Assembly: GCA_036346395.1 (NCBI GenBank)
Contig: CM070615.1
Location: 10,359,534-10,423,533, forward strand
Direction of reading: 5' to 3'
DNA: 64,000 nt
From: Hsuehochloa calcarea
Taxonomy: Eukaryota > Streptophyta > Magnoliopsida > Poales > Poaceae
Shown one piece after another: positions 1 through 12,582 of this stretch. Position numbers and translations under genes: made by a program. The notes below the pieces were generated by a model. The model saw nothing but the letters and a program-made list of their open reading frames with translations. It had not been told where the DNA came from and searched no databases. The number at the start of each line of letters is the position of its first letter. The first letter of the stretch is position 1.

Positions 1-1072
1 AAAAATCCCGACATAAATACCAAAATAATAATAATAACTATTATTTTATTTAGAAGAAAACAATTTAAAAATCAAGCTTCCGGCTTTGGCTTTGTCGGGT
101 TCAGGCCTAGCATTTTAATGTCGGGCTTTTCCAAGCCAGCACCTTGAAGAGGCCTTATGGACGACAGAAAAAGTGTATGTAAAGTGCACAATAATGATTC
201 GGTGATCCGGTGCCACCGCCACCACCACAAAGGGTGCATAGGGGATTCAAATCCTCCGCTGTAATGCAGAGGATCATCACTGTAGCTATTGATCTATACC
301 ATTGTTTTTCGACCGAACGGTGAAGGTCACATTCTAATACACAATACTGTAGATTCTCTACATTGATACCTTCAACGTAGAGATTCATTTCCATACATAT
401 ATGTACTATTGACCCCTTTTTGAAGGGAGAGAAAAAAAAATGCACCTATCGTTTCTGATAGGCTAGGCCTCCTTATGATCCATGAAGCAACTGTAGGAAA
501 TAGATGCTCTTATATCTGTTTTTTTTTTGTTGATATCTCACATTTGGCACAAAATAATTTACTTTTGAGTTTTGACAGGTCACCTATTAAAATCAGCAGC
601 AGCCATCCATCCACCTTAGAACATTCGATCTCACTCCGTCGACACATGGCACGATACACGCTAAGCAGCTTTATTTGGGTGCTTAGTGCTTACTGCTCAA
701 GGGTATATATGTACATTGTTGAACACAATCCATTTTCTATGTGCCATCTTCCATTTTGCATCTTTTCCAAGGAGAGCAGTATGTCTCTATCCATGTACCT
801 TAGCTCACGACATCTTGAAGACATCAGATAAATAAGCACAAAATAGGTTGATTCATTAGAGAAGTATAACCACAAAACTGCCAGCCAAAATGCATACCTG
901 CACCGATTCATCACACTTTTCTTCTCTGGAAGCAACACAATCAGTAGTTAAGCTAGTCAAGGTGCTTACTGAATACTGATCAATGTGGCATAATGACAGT
1001 TACGATACAATGTACAATATCTTTGTACCTATTACTGCTGGTTTATCTACAAAAGAGGCTGAGGCCGGATGG
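1..1072. other. 3' flank of the EDM2-like gene, no gene recognised
   Basis: This is AT-rich DNA beyond the stop codon of the minus-strand PHD-finger gene. I see no convincing exon. Around 200-285 there is a short segment with a GATCCTCTGCATTAC-like motif on the minus strand that recurs, diverged, in an intron of the same gene (about 2015-2250), so both may be remnants of one MITE family. The open frames here have no recognisable domain. Confidence 0.4.
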
Positions 1073-4000
1073 TCAGCCATCAAGCCAACCGCAGGTGCCG
1101 GGTTGTGGATGCGGGAACAAGGACTTTGGCGCAAATGAATCTATGTGGTTGGAAGAGAAGCACAGATCATGGTCAGTTTCAGCCGGCAGAGGGGACTGGG
1201 ATGGTTCGGCTGAGTGGTCTGGTAGCTCGTCTTCGTTAAGTATATATTGTTCCTTGGGTGCACCTCTAGGCCTTTTGGCCACTAAAAGATTTTTGGCATC
1301 AGGAAAGACAATATGGTTCCTCTTGGGAGTTCCCAGCTTTGGTTCAATCTCATGCTTCCTGCAAAGATTTTACAGAATTCAACAAGTCTGGATGGGAAAA
1401 TCGAGACATAGGGCAAACAGGAGTAAGCATGTAATTGACAAAAGTACGAGAATTGACATACGTGCAGTAGATCAAAATTTGATCGGGAAGTATGTCATCC
1501 CACGCCCTTTGCGCAGTACCATCAATGGCATTGAAGACAATATCACTAGAAAACAAGTAGAAACTGTGAGGAAAAGAAAATCCTGTTTTCACCACAGAAC
1601 ATAACAAAAAGAGAGAGGGTGGAGGATGGCAGAGGCATCTCCAATGTAAAGGCAAACCTTGGCAAGCACTTCCTGTGGTATGCAGTTGGACAGCGCCTGC
1701 ATACTGCAAATTGCATTTTCTTATCATCCTTGTTCTTTCCTCCCTTACACACACTACATCTATGTATAGGACAATGGAATTCCAGTCCACTAGCAACACG
1801 TTGCTCAAAATATAAGGCCCGGATTTTGGTATCAGGATAGACTAGTCCAGCAACACACTTGGGGTGGTAAAAGTGCCCACATTTTTTGTCCTTACATTGG
1901 AACACCTGACAGGCCATGCAGGAGTTGGCAGATAATTAAATCCATTCAGATGAGAACATACAGAGAATAAAATTTTATCGAACATTTGAAGCATGTCAAT
2001 AGAAAAGGCATCTTAAGAGGATCCGGATCTTCTGTATTACTGCAGAGGTTCACTGTGCAAACAATGTTTTTTATGAGCGCGTGAACACCACTCTGCAGCG
2101 GCTGCAGTACTGTAGCAACAACGAAGTATTTACTGTGGCTATGACCTTGACCTTTAATTTTTTATTTGGGGGTGGAGATCGTTTGCTAATATCATGCAAT
2201 GTAGATCCAATGCATTGAATACTCCAATGCAGAGGATCTATTTCCACCTTAAGATGCTTGTGCAGTCTCTCTCCCAAAAAAATGAGTTTTCCTCCTTTTT
2301 TAAAAACTTTTAAACTTTTTAGTAGTGCTGCATTCTTCATCTCTTCTGCAATAAATAAAGGTGGGAATTAATGAAAGATAATTAAATGTATCTGTCATGC
2401 ATACCTCAGCCCCTGATGACAAGTCTGAAGACCCCAAAAATCCACAAGCAAAACACTGATGCTGCTTATACTTGCAGTTCTTGCATATATATTTTTTGCC
2501 CTGAATTACCATTGAAAAAATGAAGCAAAATGTACTTAAACATAAAAAAGCAAGCATAAAATTAAAAATTACTAGGCAACTCAATCAAGATATACCTTTG
2601 GCTGAAGAATTCTCCATTGTTCTTCAGTTATCCCAAGGGTTCTGCACACAGATTTTTCACCATGTTTTTTGGTTGGGTGGAACGACCTCAGACATCCACC
2701 ATCACAGCTAAAGAAGCGGGGCAAGCAGAAACATTGACATTAAGCATGCAATATGGGTTTTTTCTTGACAACAGATTATTCAACAAACTGCATGCAATGC
2801 ATTAGGAATTTAGGAGGCAATAAGGCTGCTTAAGTAAACATGTAAAGGAAAAACTAGAGATTCAGCTTAAGTGTACAGACATGCCAGATCTGCAACACTG
2901 GCACATATCTCGGAAGCTCGGGGGGAGCTAAAAACAGAACAATCACTAGCTGTCAATATGTCAATAAAAAAAAGTGATCGGTAGAGTTGCTCAAATTTTC
3001 AATGGCGAACAATTATTAAGGCAACATAGTGAATTAGTGACAGTAACTGCACATGTATAAAGGAGATGAAGCCACTCAAACTTGATTATAAATACACCTA
3101 CCAGGTTACATGACCACCATCATCGCAAATTGCACAAACATTGTCCCACTGCACAAAAAGCAGATTGATCTTAGCTTTGTGAAACTGGATGAACTACTGC
3201 AGTGACCATAAAAATTGGTTAACTATCTAAAGAAGACAAAAACAAATCTGAGAACCAGTTGAAAAAGGAACATGTCTGCTAATCTGTCCGCACTTAAACA
3301 TATTTAGTCACTTAAAAAACTAAAATTCAGTCAGAGGAATAAAAATAAAAAACATGTCACAAAATTTTTTAGATCATGGTACTTTTCGATGCAAAAAAAT
3401 GAATATTGCCTTGCCAAAAGAAGTATTCACAGCCAGTAAGTACAGAGTCGATTCTCAAATTTTGATCAAACAGTCCTGACATGACAGTACAAAATCAATT
3501 TGCTACTATTCTATAGAAACTCAACTTAGGAAAAGGTGAATGTAATTGCTTCCATGGAAGGGTCACATTTTTTCCTTTTTTTAGGAGCATCTTCCCTAGT
3601 TAAGGACATATGTTCAGATTGTGAAAAAACAAAAAATGCAGAAAGCTAGGCATATGGGCGAAAATATGTGCTTGGTAATGTTTAGTAAATGGGTGTTATA
3701 AAGTATGTAATACCATAAGGTTCATAACTCTTTTGATTGACTCCTTGAACCTACAGTTTAACCAAGTAATAAATGATTCTCCCTGTAACAACAATGAAGA
3801 ATCATGCGTGCACATTCATTTATCTTTTCTAGAACTCCATTTTTTTGAAGGGTTTGTAGCTTCTTGAAAAAAGTTTCTAATCAGTAAAATGAGAAGTGCA
3901 GCGACAATAGGAACTGCATCATGATGTTTCCTAAGGGGAGAAGAAAAGCAAATCATTATCTAAACACTTGCATGCACAACCACAGCTGCACTTTACTTGC

Positions 4001-4410
4001 GTAATAGCAAAAGGATTATGGACACAGTATTTTTTAAGAAAACAAATATCAGTCTACTACCGCAATTAGAAATCCATCACTTGTGTTTTAGCTATCAATT
4101 ATAAGCCACAACCACAGAGGCAAGTAGACTACCCGAAGCCGCTGCTTAGAAAATTGTATGTACGCCTAAAACAAATGCTGAGTTTAGGAACTTTCCAATT
4201 GATCCCAATAACAGAACAGATGCTCTTTTGTTTAGGTATACATGAACTAGAAAAGTAACTAACTAACTAACGAAACAAGAAGCAATAGCAAGGCTGAGTT
4301 TCAGGTAGTACCTCTTCAGATCCTGCCTCACCCTTGCTCCCCTTTCGCCTGCTGTCCTGAGCTCTTTGTGTCTTCCGGTGCTCGTTCCCTGGGCTCTCCA
4401 GCCGAGCCAT
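1073..4410 (-). CDS. EDM2-like PHD-finger protein, short form (8 exons, 346 aa)
   Basis: Exons, in transcript order: 4410-4312, 3782-3714, 3148-3102, 2707-2596, 2500-2405, 1905-1658, 1545-1462, 1358-1073. All junctions are GT-AG and the frame is continuous. The start ATG has an in-frame TAA nine codons upstream. The protein has a PHD finger from about residue 57 (CAICDDGG, then CDGGCLRSFH), a Cys-rich stretch (CKNCKYKQHQCFACG) and an extended PHD-like part (CGHFYHPKC, CPIHRCSVC, CRRCPTAYHRKC), followed by AWDDILPDQILIYC. The order and spacing match the PHD region of plant ENHANCED DOWNY MILDEW 2, a nuclear chromatin reader that controls heterochromatin-containing introns and alternative polyadenylation. 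It lacks the N-terminal domain and the C-terminal methyltransferase-like domain of EDM2, which has about 1300 residues; here a stop follows a short tail. It may be a short paralogue or a truncated copy. Exons 1 and 2 are the least certain. Confidence 0.8.
2015..2250. repeat. Possible degenerate MITE in intron 5 of the EDM2-like gene
   Basis: The left part contains GGATCCGGATCTTCTG and the right part ends in GCAGAGGATCT, a loose inverted arrangement of a GATC-CTCTGC motif. A related motif occurs at about 200-285. No clear target duplication was found, so the limits are approximate. Confidence 0.25.
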
Positions 4411-6629
4411 GATCTCTCCCCCAAGAATCAGGCAGGTTTAATTCCAAGACCCAAAAATTAAGAATTCCAAGTGGGAGCAACTGTATCGATGGATCAAAAC
4501 CCCAATTTGTTTGCTTGTGTACAGGTGATTCTATCCTTCAAGGACCCTGGTCAAAGGCAGAAAAAGGGAGTGAGCAAGACTCATCCTCTAGAACTAACAG
4601 TAACAGTAACAATGTCATCATCTACCACGGACGACGAACCAATTACACAACATTGGATAAGGACTAGAAGAACCAGCAGCCAGTAGCGTAGATCCTAACA
4701 GGAACTAGCAAATCAACCGCATTGTATTTCAGTTTTCACCATAGCACGCGCAGAAACCCCCAATCCTCCCGCCCCCCCCCCCACCCGGGCGCCGCCAAGT
4801 CAGAAATGGCAGGAAGCAAGAACCAACCAACCCGCCCAATATTCTTCTTCCCCACGAGAAGAAGCGCGGCGACCCGATCGATCGGAGAAGTGCAGCAAGC
4901 GCGGGTAGGAATTGCTCACCTCACTCGGGGAGAGGAGGCCGAAACCGCGACCGCAGTACTTAGTGCAGCCCATGAGCTCCGGTTGGAATTGAATCTACGG
5001 TGGAATTGAAAGGGTTCTTGTAGATGTGATATGTGTGAGTACCGATATGAATTTTCAGTAATAATGATGATGTTAGATTGGCTTCCAAAAAGTTATATTT
5101 ATCGTGCAATTAAAACCCGGGTATACACGTGTCTGATTGATTTCTTCAATCCTTTCGATTTGTTTCCGCAATATTAGAGTTGGACACACTGACAGGTGGG
5201 GTGCTTCAAATTCGTGGGCTAGTGAGGAGAGTTGGCAAGTTGATGAATTGATGCAAATTATTGTTTGATCAGTGAATATCAATACAGTAGTCATGAGCTG
5301 ATTAGCCAATTTGTTTAATTAGTGGTTATTTAAATTTTCTTAGATTTACAAAAATAGAGAAGCGAACTTTATGTATGAATTTGATATTCTAATGGCAAAA
5401 GAGCAGTAGATGTGACTTTGATATACTTATATTTTGTTATAGCCTCAACACTGGAGCTCACCCTCTATTTTCATCTTAGATTTGCCACTGTTCTAGGCCC
5501 TGGCCGCTGCGACGTCACAGACTTGTAGCAGCAGCCCAAGGCCAACTGGCCAAGCCCACCGTCAGCCCGGCCAAATTCGTGTGCCGCTCCATGCACAGAC
5601 TCATGCCGCAGGCCCCCGCCGTCAGCCGCAGCCCGCGCTGCCTCACACAAGTCGTGCTCACCGTCGGCGCCGACCGTGCACGCTCCACTCCGCCTACCTC
5701 GCACGACCCTCCCGCTCCCGCTCCGGCGGTGCCATCAAGGACTGCGCTGAGAGCCCGAGACGATGCGCAACTCCGTGGACCGCCTGCGACAGTCGGCCGG
5801 GGAGATGACCCGGATGGGCCGTGCGGGGAGACCCCACTTCGCGTCGCCTCAGCAATGTCCAGACCTCACCTAGGTCAGCGCCATGCTCACTGACACTTCC
5901 ACCTCCGCGCCGCGCCACCTCCTCCGCGCCGCGCTATAGCTGCCTTGTACCGTGCCCGTGCCAAGACAGCCCGACGGTGGCATGACGGACCAACGTGTCA
6001 TGCTAGACCTCGCCAGCGTGTGCCCATGCTGGCATGGCACGACTCGAGGAGCTCGCCAAGCCGGCCGCCATGGCCAATCGTGTCCCTCGAATTACCCTTG
6101 GCAAAACAGAGATTAATTTATATATCTTGCAAAACGAAGAGAAGGTGGACGTTTAAACAATATACGGTCTTGAAGGCTGCCTAGGGATTCACTAGTTCAA
6201 AATCTTTGGACTTGTCTCAAAGATACATCGGAGGTTCCCTCCAACGATTAGAGAAAAAAAGAGGCCACATTTCAAGAAATATAAGGTATCACGACGTACT
6301 CCTATATTTCAAAATATAAGGTATATAATTTTTTCTATCTTATTTCAAGAAATAAGACTTGTATGTGGATTTAATGATACTTTCTCTCTTTTGTGCCATT
6401 TATCTTCCATTTCTCTTCTAGATATTTACGAGTATACATTCAACTAAGGGCATCTTGAATGCTCCATGTTAGCCGTATCTAAATTCCATCCACATCAAAT
6501 TTTTGTCTAGGTGAAAGAGTGAGAGTAAAGAGTAAAGCCGTATCTTGCGTATGATATAATGTCTTCACGACGGACCAATGAGTAAGAATGCATTGGAGAG
6601 CCGAACATGGAGCAAGCAAAGAGGGAGAT
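4411..6629. other. Upstream region of the EDM2-like gene and unassigned intergenic DNA
   Basis: The first 600 bases are the likely 5' leader and promoter of the minus-strand PHD gene. A possible 5' UTR donor (GTGAG then GTGAGC on the minus strand) lies near 4915, suggesting a non-coding first exon upstream of it. 5470-6080 is GC-rich with overlapping open frames in several frames, none with a recognisable domain; it looks like decayed transposon sequence. At 6260-6370 a motif close to CTCC-n-TTTCAAAATATAAGG resembles Stowaway-type ends but is degenerate. Confidence 0.35.
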
Positions 6630-8929
6630 TGTAATATCCCATTTAAACTTTAGAAAACTAAATGATTTAGAACTGAAATAAAATAGAGTTAAAAGGGAGG
6701 AATTCAGCATTAGAGTAGGGGCATTAAAACTCGGGCCTTCAGCCAATCGCGCCATAGCTCAAGTGGGGGCCGGTTGGCCCTTTAAGGGTTTGTTTGGATA
6801 GAGAGGGATTAGAACTAATCCCTTCGGATTGGAAGGGATTTTAGTTCAAATTCTGAGTTAATCTGAAGGGATTGAGTCAGATCACAACGTATCCAAACAA
6901 GCCCTAAGTGGGAGGCAGGAGCAGCAACCCCCCAAACCCTTGAGCTGCTGCCCTCATCCCTCTCCCTACCGCCCCCGCCCTCCCGCCGCCACTTCCCTTG
7001 CCAGCGTCGCCCCCTACAGTGCCACCCTTACCGCCGGCGCCCCTCCCTAGGCCAGCCACCCCTGGCCAAGCCCCTGCCTAGCTACTGCTGGTGGTGGAGG
7101 AGGAATAGCAAGGGACGAACGCGAGGAAGAAAGGAAAGGGAATGGAAAGAGCAGGGAGAGATCAAGGGGTTTCATGATCATCGACATGTTTCTTCAAGGG
7201 TAAAGATCTGAAAGCCCTTAGTTGGCCCTAGATTAAGTGTTGTTCAATTTGTAGATCGATTGGTCCATAGGAAGTGTAGTTTTATGTAAGCTCTAATTCG
7301 TTGAGTTGCGATGCAGAATCTTGCGTGGGCAATTAGAGGTGTTTACGTTCAGATTCAGGATTTAGGCTAGTTAGAGAAAATATGGATAAACTCATTATTT
7401 TTCAAGGAAGGCCTAGAACACTAAATTAGGGGTTGTGAGCGAAACGTTATGGTCTCGGGAATGTTACTGTCCAGAAAACGAACATCATTGACAGTTGTCA
7501 TGTAGATAGGCTATTTTTGCCTAGTAAATGAAGTAATTAAAATTTTATCATAACTTTAATAAGTTAAGGAATTTTGAGTATGATTCCAGAACTTCTATTT
7601 TCATTACTTTTCAAGTTATATAAAAAAGATACGAGATTATGATGTGGTCTGTCCTAACAGATTCTGGGGGTAAACTTCGAGGTTGGAAACAGGGAAGTAA
7701 ACGACGAATTCAGAGGTTCATCATAACTAGAAAGTTGTAGGTAATTTTGTAGGGCTTCTAGAAAGTACATGTTTCGCTAGATTTAGGGCTCGGAGGAAAG
7801 AGTTATAGCCATATTACTACTGATATAGTTGGTAGTGCATCTAGTAGAATCAAGCTAAATGCGTCGATTTTGCGTAGACATGTGAAGGCGATTAGTGTAA
7901 TGTTTTGGTGCAATTGTGGTGTGTTTTCAGTATGTTTTTAATTATTTGTTCAAGGAGTGTTGCCTCTAGTACCTTACCACCATCTCGCTACCCGACTCCG
8001 AGACGATAATAGGCAAGTGCATGATAGAACGGTGATTGATGGTTTGATCGCTATCTTCTTTATTATTCATTGTTGTGTTGTTTATTCTATTGCATTGTTT
8101 AATTATACGTCTTGAGAATGATTATGGTGTCGATAATGATGATGAAGACATAAATTGTTGTTAATGGAATATTTGATGACATTAAGTTGAGTTATTGCAT
8201 CATGTGTATCATTGCATAAAAGCGAAGGTGACCACATATCGAGAAACTCCACGGGAGTAGAGAGGCCCCGGTCCTTTGAGGATGGTCTTGATGAAAGAAT
8301 GAACACTGTCGTGGGTGTTCACTCATGCAATACCAGTATAAGCGATGAAATGAGCATGTGGACATATGGTATAGAGTTGCATTGCATTGAATGAAGAATA
8401 AATATGGTATTTAAGTACAAGCATAAAGAGAGATAAATAAATGATGATACTGATTATGGTTATTAAATTATTGTTAGTTGTTTTATTATGTCATTGGGAC
8501 TCACCCTTACTTTATTGTTGCTTTAGGTGATCATTGGCGACGTTTCGCATGGAAAGGGATAGCGCACATGTAACATTTACAATCACTAACTTTACTTGAT
8601 TCATTATTTTTCATGAGGACTGTCATTATAGTGTGATGATCATTTCCTTTAGGATTCATTACACTTGGATATTTTCTAGATGTTTAGTTAGGACTTGATT
8701 CATTCATTACTCTTTTTGAATGTTTATTACCTATTGGTTCATTACTCGTATTGCTACCTGGTAAGTTACTCCTATGATTACAATCTTGTGTTTTATGTGT
8801 TTATTGTGACCCCTGGATGAATTTTTATTATTTAATTGCTTACTAGAATTTATAATAAAGTATGATTAAAATAAGTAATTAATGTAGTTTGGTGGCACTT
8901 CAGGCTCAGTGTTAAACCAGAATATTACA
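6630..8929 (+). mobile_element. Solo Gypsy LTR, about 2.3 kb
   Basis: The segment starts TGTAATAT and ends ATATTACA, a perfect 8-bp terminal inversion of the kind seen on grass chromovirus LTRs. Flanking pentamers GAGAT (6625-6629) and TAGAT (8930-8934) match at four of five positions, which fits an old target-site duplication. No primer-binding site, gag or pol follows, so this is best read as a solo LTR left by LTR-LTR recombination. A purine-rich stretch directly upstream leaves open a truncated 3' end. A Tourist MITE is nested inside. Confidence 0.6.
6786..6904. mobile_element. Tourist-type MITE (119 bp) nested in the solo LTR
   Basis: Terminal inverted repeats GGGTTTGTTTGGAT and ATCCAAACAAGCCC are flanked by TAA on both sides (6783-6785 and 6905-6907), the 3-bp duplication typical of PIF/Harbinger-derived Tourist elements. 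The interior also pairs: GGGATTAGAACTAATCCC and GATTGGAAGGGATT. It inserted after the LTR. Confidence 0.85.
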
Positions 8930-9209
8930 TAGATGCAGAAGAATACGACTAGTGTGTATGGTGAAAGAAAATTATATTAGTGGTGACGCAATTTAAAGCG
9001 CTCAAATCAAGAACCCCTTGCTAGCATCGATATTTCGGTCGAACTAATCCAAACGTGGCCAAATTCGTTGCCTTTTTAATTTTGGAATAAAAAGAGAGCT
9101 ATAGTCTAGTCACCAAACAATGCAACTGACAATGGCATCCTTTTCGGGAAAGGAAAAGCAGCACGCCTACTCTTGTCTTACAAAAGAAAACATGTTTCCT
9201 CGCTAAAAG

Positions 9210-9471
9210 TGTTGGTAAATCATGTGCTTGTTCTAGCAACCGGCCCATGTATAGACGTCTCATTCAAAACTAGTAGAGTCTCTAGCCTATAAATAGATAG
9301 TACTATTTATTATAAAAGGTTGACATATGAAGAGTAATAAAGAGAAGCAAGAAACTCTCCTACATCTCTGTATTCAATCTATTATTCTGTTCTCGTATTG
9401 TTTGATACGATTATGAATTTGTCTACGAGGTAATCGCTCGGACTGGACTCGCCAGCGACGGTTCCTCAACA
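9210..9471 (+). repeat. Short Copia-type LTR (262 bp) with primer-binding region
   Basis: It starts TGTTGG and ends CTCAACA (inverted TGTTG/CAACA). It contains a TATA box (CTATAAATAG, near 9290) and a possible polyadenylation signal (AATAAA, near 9337). Directly after it comes TTATCAGCACGA, the primer-binding-like sequence seen behind many plant Copia LTRs. No matching 3' LTR was found in the window. Confidence 0.55.
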
Positions 9472-11300
9472 CGTTATCAGCACGATCGACTCTCCTCGGA
9501 TCGAAAGGTAACCGTTGTAGCACGACACTCGTAGATTCAATTGTTTTTCTAGATTGCTATTTTCTACGGTGCAAATCCACTCTAATCTACTGTGAGCCGA
9601 CTTGAAGTCGCTGACACAATGTTGATCGGTAGATTGCATGGAAAAGTGGATGTCGATTGTACCGTAGATTGAAATATGTAAATCAGTTCTAATCTACCGC
9701 GAGCCGACATGCAGTCGCCGGCTAAGCCGATCGGTGGATTGTGAATGACTAGTAAATGCACAGTAATTGCAATGAACAGTAATCGCAATGAACGTTAACT
9801 AAAAAAATGGCTGACGCACGGCTTGGAGCTGTGCACCGCCGCCGTTTTGCCGTCGGCCTCCACCAGCCGGCGCCGCCCCGCACGGGCCCTCCCCGGCTAG
9901 AAGCCATCACCAACCGGTTGCCCCCCCCCCCCTGTACAAGCGAAGCATCACAGAAAGGGAAAAAAGGAAGAGGAGAAGATCACACCGGCGCCACCGGTCC
10001 CCCCGGCGGCCGCCCCGCCTTCCGCAGAGACGCCGCCGCCGCACCACGCGCCTTTCCCGCTCCGACCGCCTGCATGGTGTCGCCTCGGTCGATTGATTAC
10101 GCGCTTGAAGCGCCGCTGGGCCGCCGAGCTTGAAGCATGGCCGCCCCCACCTCCGGCATCGCCTACCTGAAGCCAGCTCCACCAGCCCCGCAGCCTCCAC
10201 GCGCTGTGTGCACCCGTCACCGGCCACACTCCCGCGTGTGCACCCACCACCCACGTTGCGCCTGCACATGCCGGCGGCTCACCGCCGCCAAGAATCGCCA
10301 CTCCGGATGCTGCGCTGAAGTAACACCGACCACCACGGCCCTCCCACATGCACCGTGCCGCAGCTGGCTTGAAGCCGTAGCGTCGCCTGAAGTAGCCTCT
10401 GCCGGCTTGAAGTCGCCACGCCGCCGCAGCATGCACCGCTCCGGGCCGATCGAACGCGCCGCGCCTCGCCCGCCGCCGTTGCCGCCGCCCGCGCATAGGC
10501 CTGCAAGCGCGCCGCTCACCGAGATGACGCTCCCGCCGTGGCCCCGTCAACCACGCATGCCCCCTCCGGCTCCCAACCGCACGTAGCCCCACTAGCCGGC
10601 GCTCCTACGTGCCGCCCTCCGGCCATCGGCTCCCACAGCGCTTGATGCGCCTGCCGCCGCTCGGGTGAATAGGGGCAGGGAAACCCTACCCCTCGGCGTC
10701 CCTTCAACTGCTGTTGTGGGCCAGGTAACTTAGGCCGAGAAAGGCCAGGCAAGATGGGAAGGGTTGGCCCAGAACCAACCCAGTCTAGCCGGAAATGAAA
10801 AAAAAATGGAAAATCCTAATTTTTGAAAAAAAAGGCCCTCAGGAATTTTGAAAATTGCGCTAATTTTTTTCTCAAAACAGAAATTAGCGGTTTAGCCTCT
10901 GAAAATTGTAGAATTTGCCAAAAATTTATATTCAAGCAGAAAAGGGCCTCAGGATTTCAAATTTTGTATCATTTTTAGCATTTGAAGCAGTTTAACTTTG
11001 TTATTATTATTTCTATGCAATTTATTTATTGAATTTACTGTTTTGATTATCTGTGATTGTTTATATTGCTTTTAATCACTGAAAATAATAGTAAATCATT
11101 AAAATTGCATAGAAAAATACGAGATCATGAACCTGGAGTTCGAAGAACATTATGATAATTTTGCAACTATTTCATGCAAATTACCAACAGTAATCTTATG
11201 AACTTTTTGAATTAATATGTAGATGACTGGCATCACGAACCAGAAGTTCGAAAGAGCTGGCCCAGCATAGCTAGAATTGTACATAATTTGTACAGTTTTT
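9472..11300 (+). other. Leader of a decayed Copia element, GC-rich and non-coding
   Basis: This stretch lies between the 9210-9471 LTR and recognisable gag sequence. 9800-10740 is very GC-rich and gives long overlapping open frames on both strands, rich in Ala, Pro and Arg with no domain; these look like composition artefacts. The word CTTGAAG or CCTGAAG recurs irregularly between 10100 and 10420. 10780-11150 is AT-rich filler. Confidence 0.35.
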
Positions 11301-11309
11301 AACTCTGTG

Positions 11310-12570
11310 GTAAGGTAATTACGGATGAGCAGAAGATTGAGAAGACTCTCTCTACCTTTCACCCCAATACGGTGCAATTCGCACGCAACTATTGTCAAGA
11401 TGGCTACAAGTAATATGCCGAATAAATTGACATCATGCAAGTTGCAGAAGCTCAAGTGATGTTCTAAGGAAGTACTACATCTCATAGCCACCTAGTAGCG
11501 AAGTTGGCCATGAAGCCAATGCTAGTAGCTACAAGGTGATGAAGCCTCTCATGAAGGAGAGGGCAAGAAGGGTAAGGTCGTGTGTCGCAGCACGTTATTG
11601 ATGTTTTCCAGTCTAATAAGAAGGACAAAGGACACCATGAGGCACACCTCGCCATTGTAGGCACAGAGAATCCACACCCATTAGTTGCACTCATGGATGT
11701 TGACAGCCTAGTAGCAGCCCTCATCACTCCTCATTTGGACATCGTAGTGGCCACAGTCGTAGTTTCCCAAGACGAGAAGATCGCCATGGAGCAAATTCAG
11801 GCAGAAGTTACTACATACTTCGTTGATTTGATCTGGTGCACGCATCGCACTTATATCTTTTTACAGTCACTTGCAGTTTGTGATTGTGATGGAATATTAA
11901 ATAATAGTTGTAAGCACTAGGAGAGCAAAGCATTAAAATTCTTATAATTAGTCCTGCAAAGCTTATTTTCCTGTATTTATAATAGCAAGTTATGTTCTGA
12001 TATCTGAAGTATTTTATTTATGTGTTACTTGCTTCCTGCTGTATATTAATAAAGTACCTTATATTAGAACGCGTGTGGCGCCCTATGGAGGAAGTGTGCT
12101 TAGTAGGTAGCAGCACAATGAATGCCACCTTGAGAGAGACGAAATTTTTCAGTCAATCAACAAGAATGCTGGTAGTCTTACGACAATCGCAGGCAGCGAT
12201 ACTTGTATAATCAGCTCAGGAAATGCCATAATTATACACCCAATGGGAACAACTTTGGTCATTAAAAAAGCCTTTTGTATCTAGAATCAACTAAAACTCT
12301 CAAGGATATTCGCGCTAATAGTTTCCACGTAGAGACTGAAGAAGAGTATGGTAAGGAATACCTGCTCATTACAAAGCGTGAAGAAAGTGCAAAATAGTAT
12401 TAGAACGACTTTCTTCATATAAAACTAGGCTATATTACACTAATATTAAGTATTAAGGCGGCTGCAACCTATACTGCTCTGAAAACCGTATTTAGAATAT
12501 CTGAACTTTTCTCTCTCTAACATGATAGATTATGCAGCAGTGTTACATTGGGAGATAGCTCAAGACCGTT
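11310..12570 (+). pseudogene. Decayed Copia gag and protease-region remnant
   Basis: Around 11315-11460 a broken frame reads like a Copia gag helix region (DEQKIEKTLSTFHPN, later IDIMQVAEAQ) with stops in between. Around 12085-12290 a second stretch resembles the Copia protease and pre-integrase region (CLV-SSTMNATLRE, then NAIIIHPMGTT). Many stops and frameshifts are present, so nothing is translatable. It belongs to the LTR at 9210 and ends abruptly where Gypsy sequence starts near 12580. Confidence 0.55.
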
Positions 12571-12582
12571 ACTCAGATTTGC

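Noticed and set aside
9807..10586. Long overlapping open frames on both strands, rich in Ala, Pro and Arg
   Set aside because: The stretch is extremely GC-rich, frames overlap in several registers, no domain or splice logic is visible, and it lies between a Copia LTR and gag remnants.
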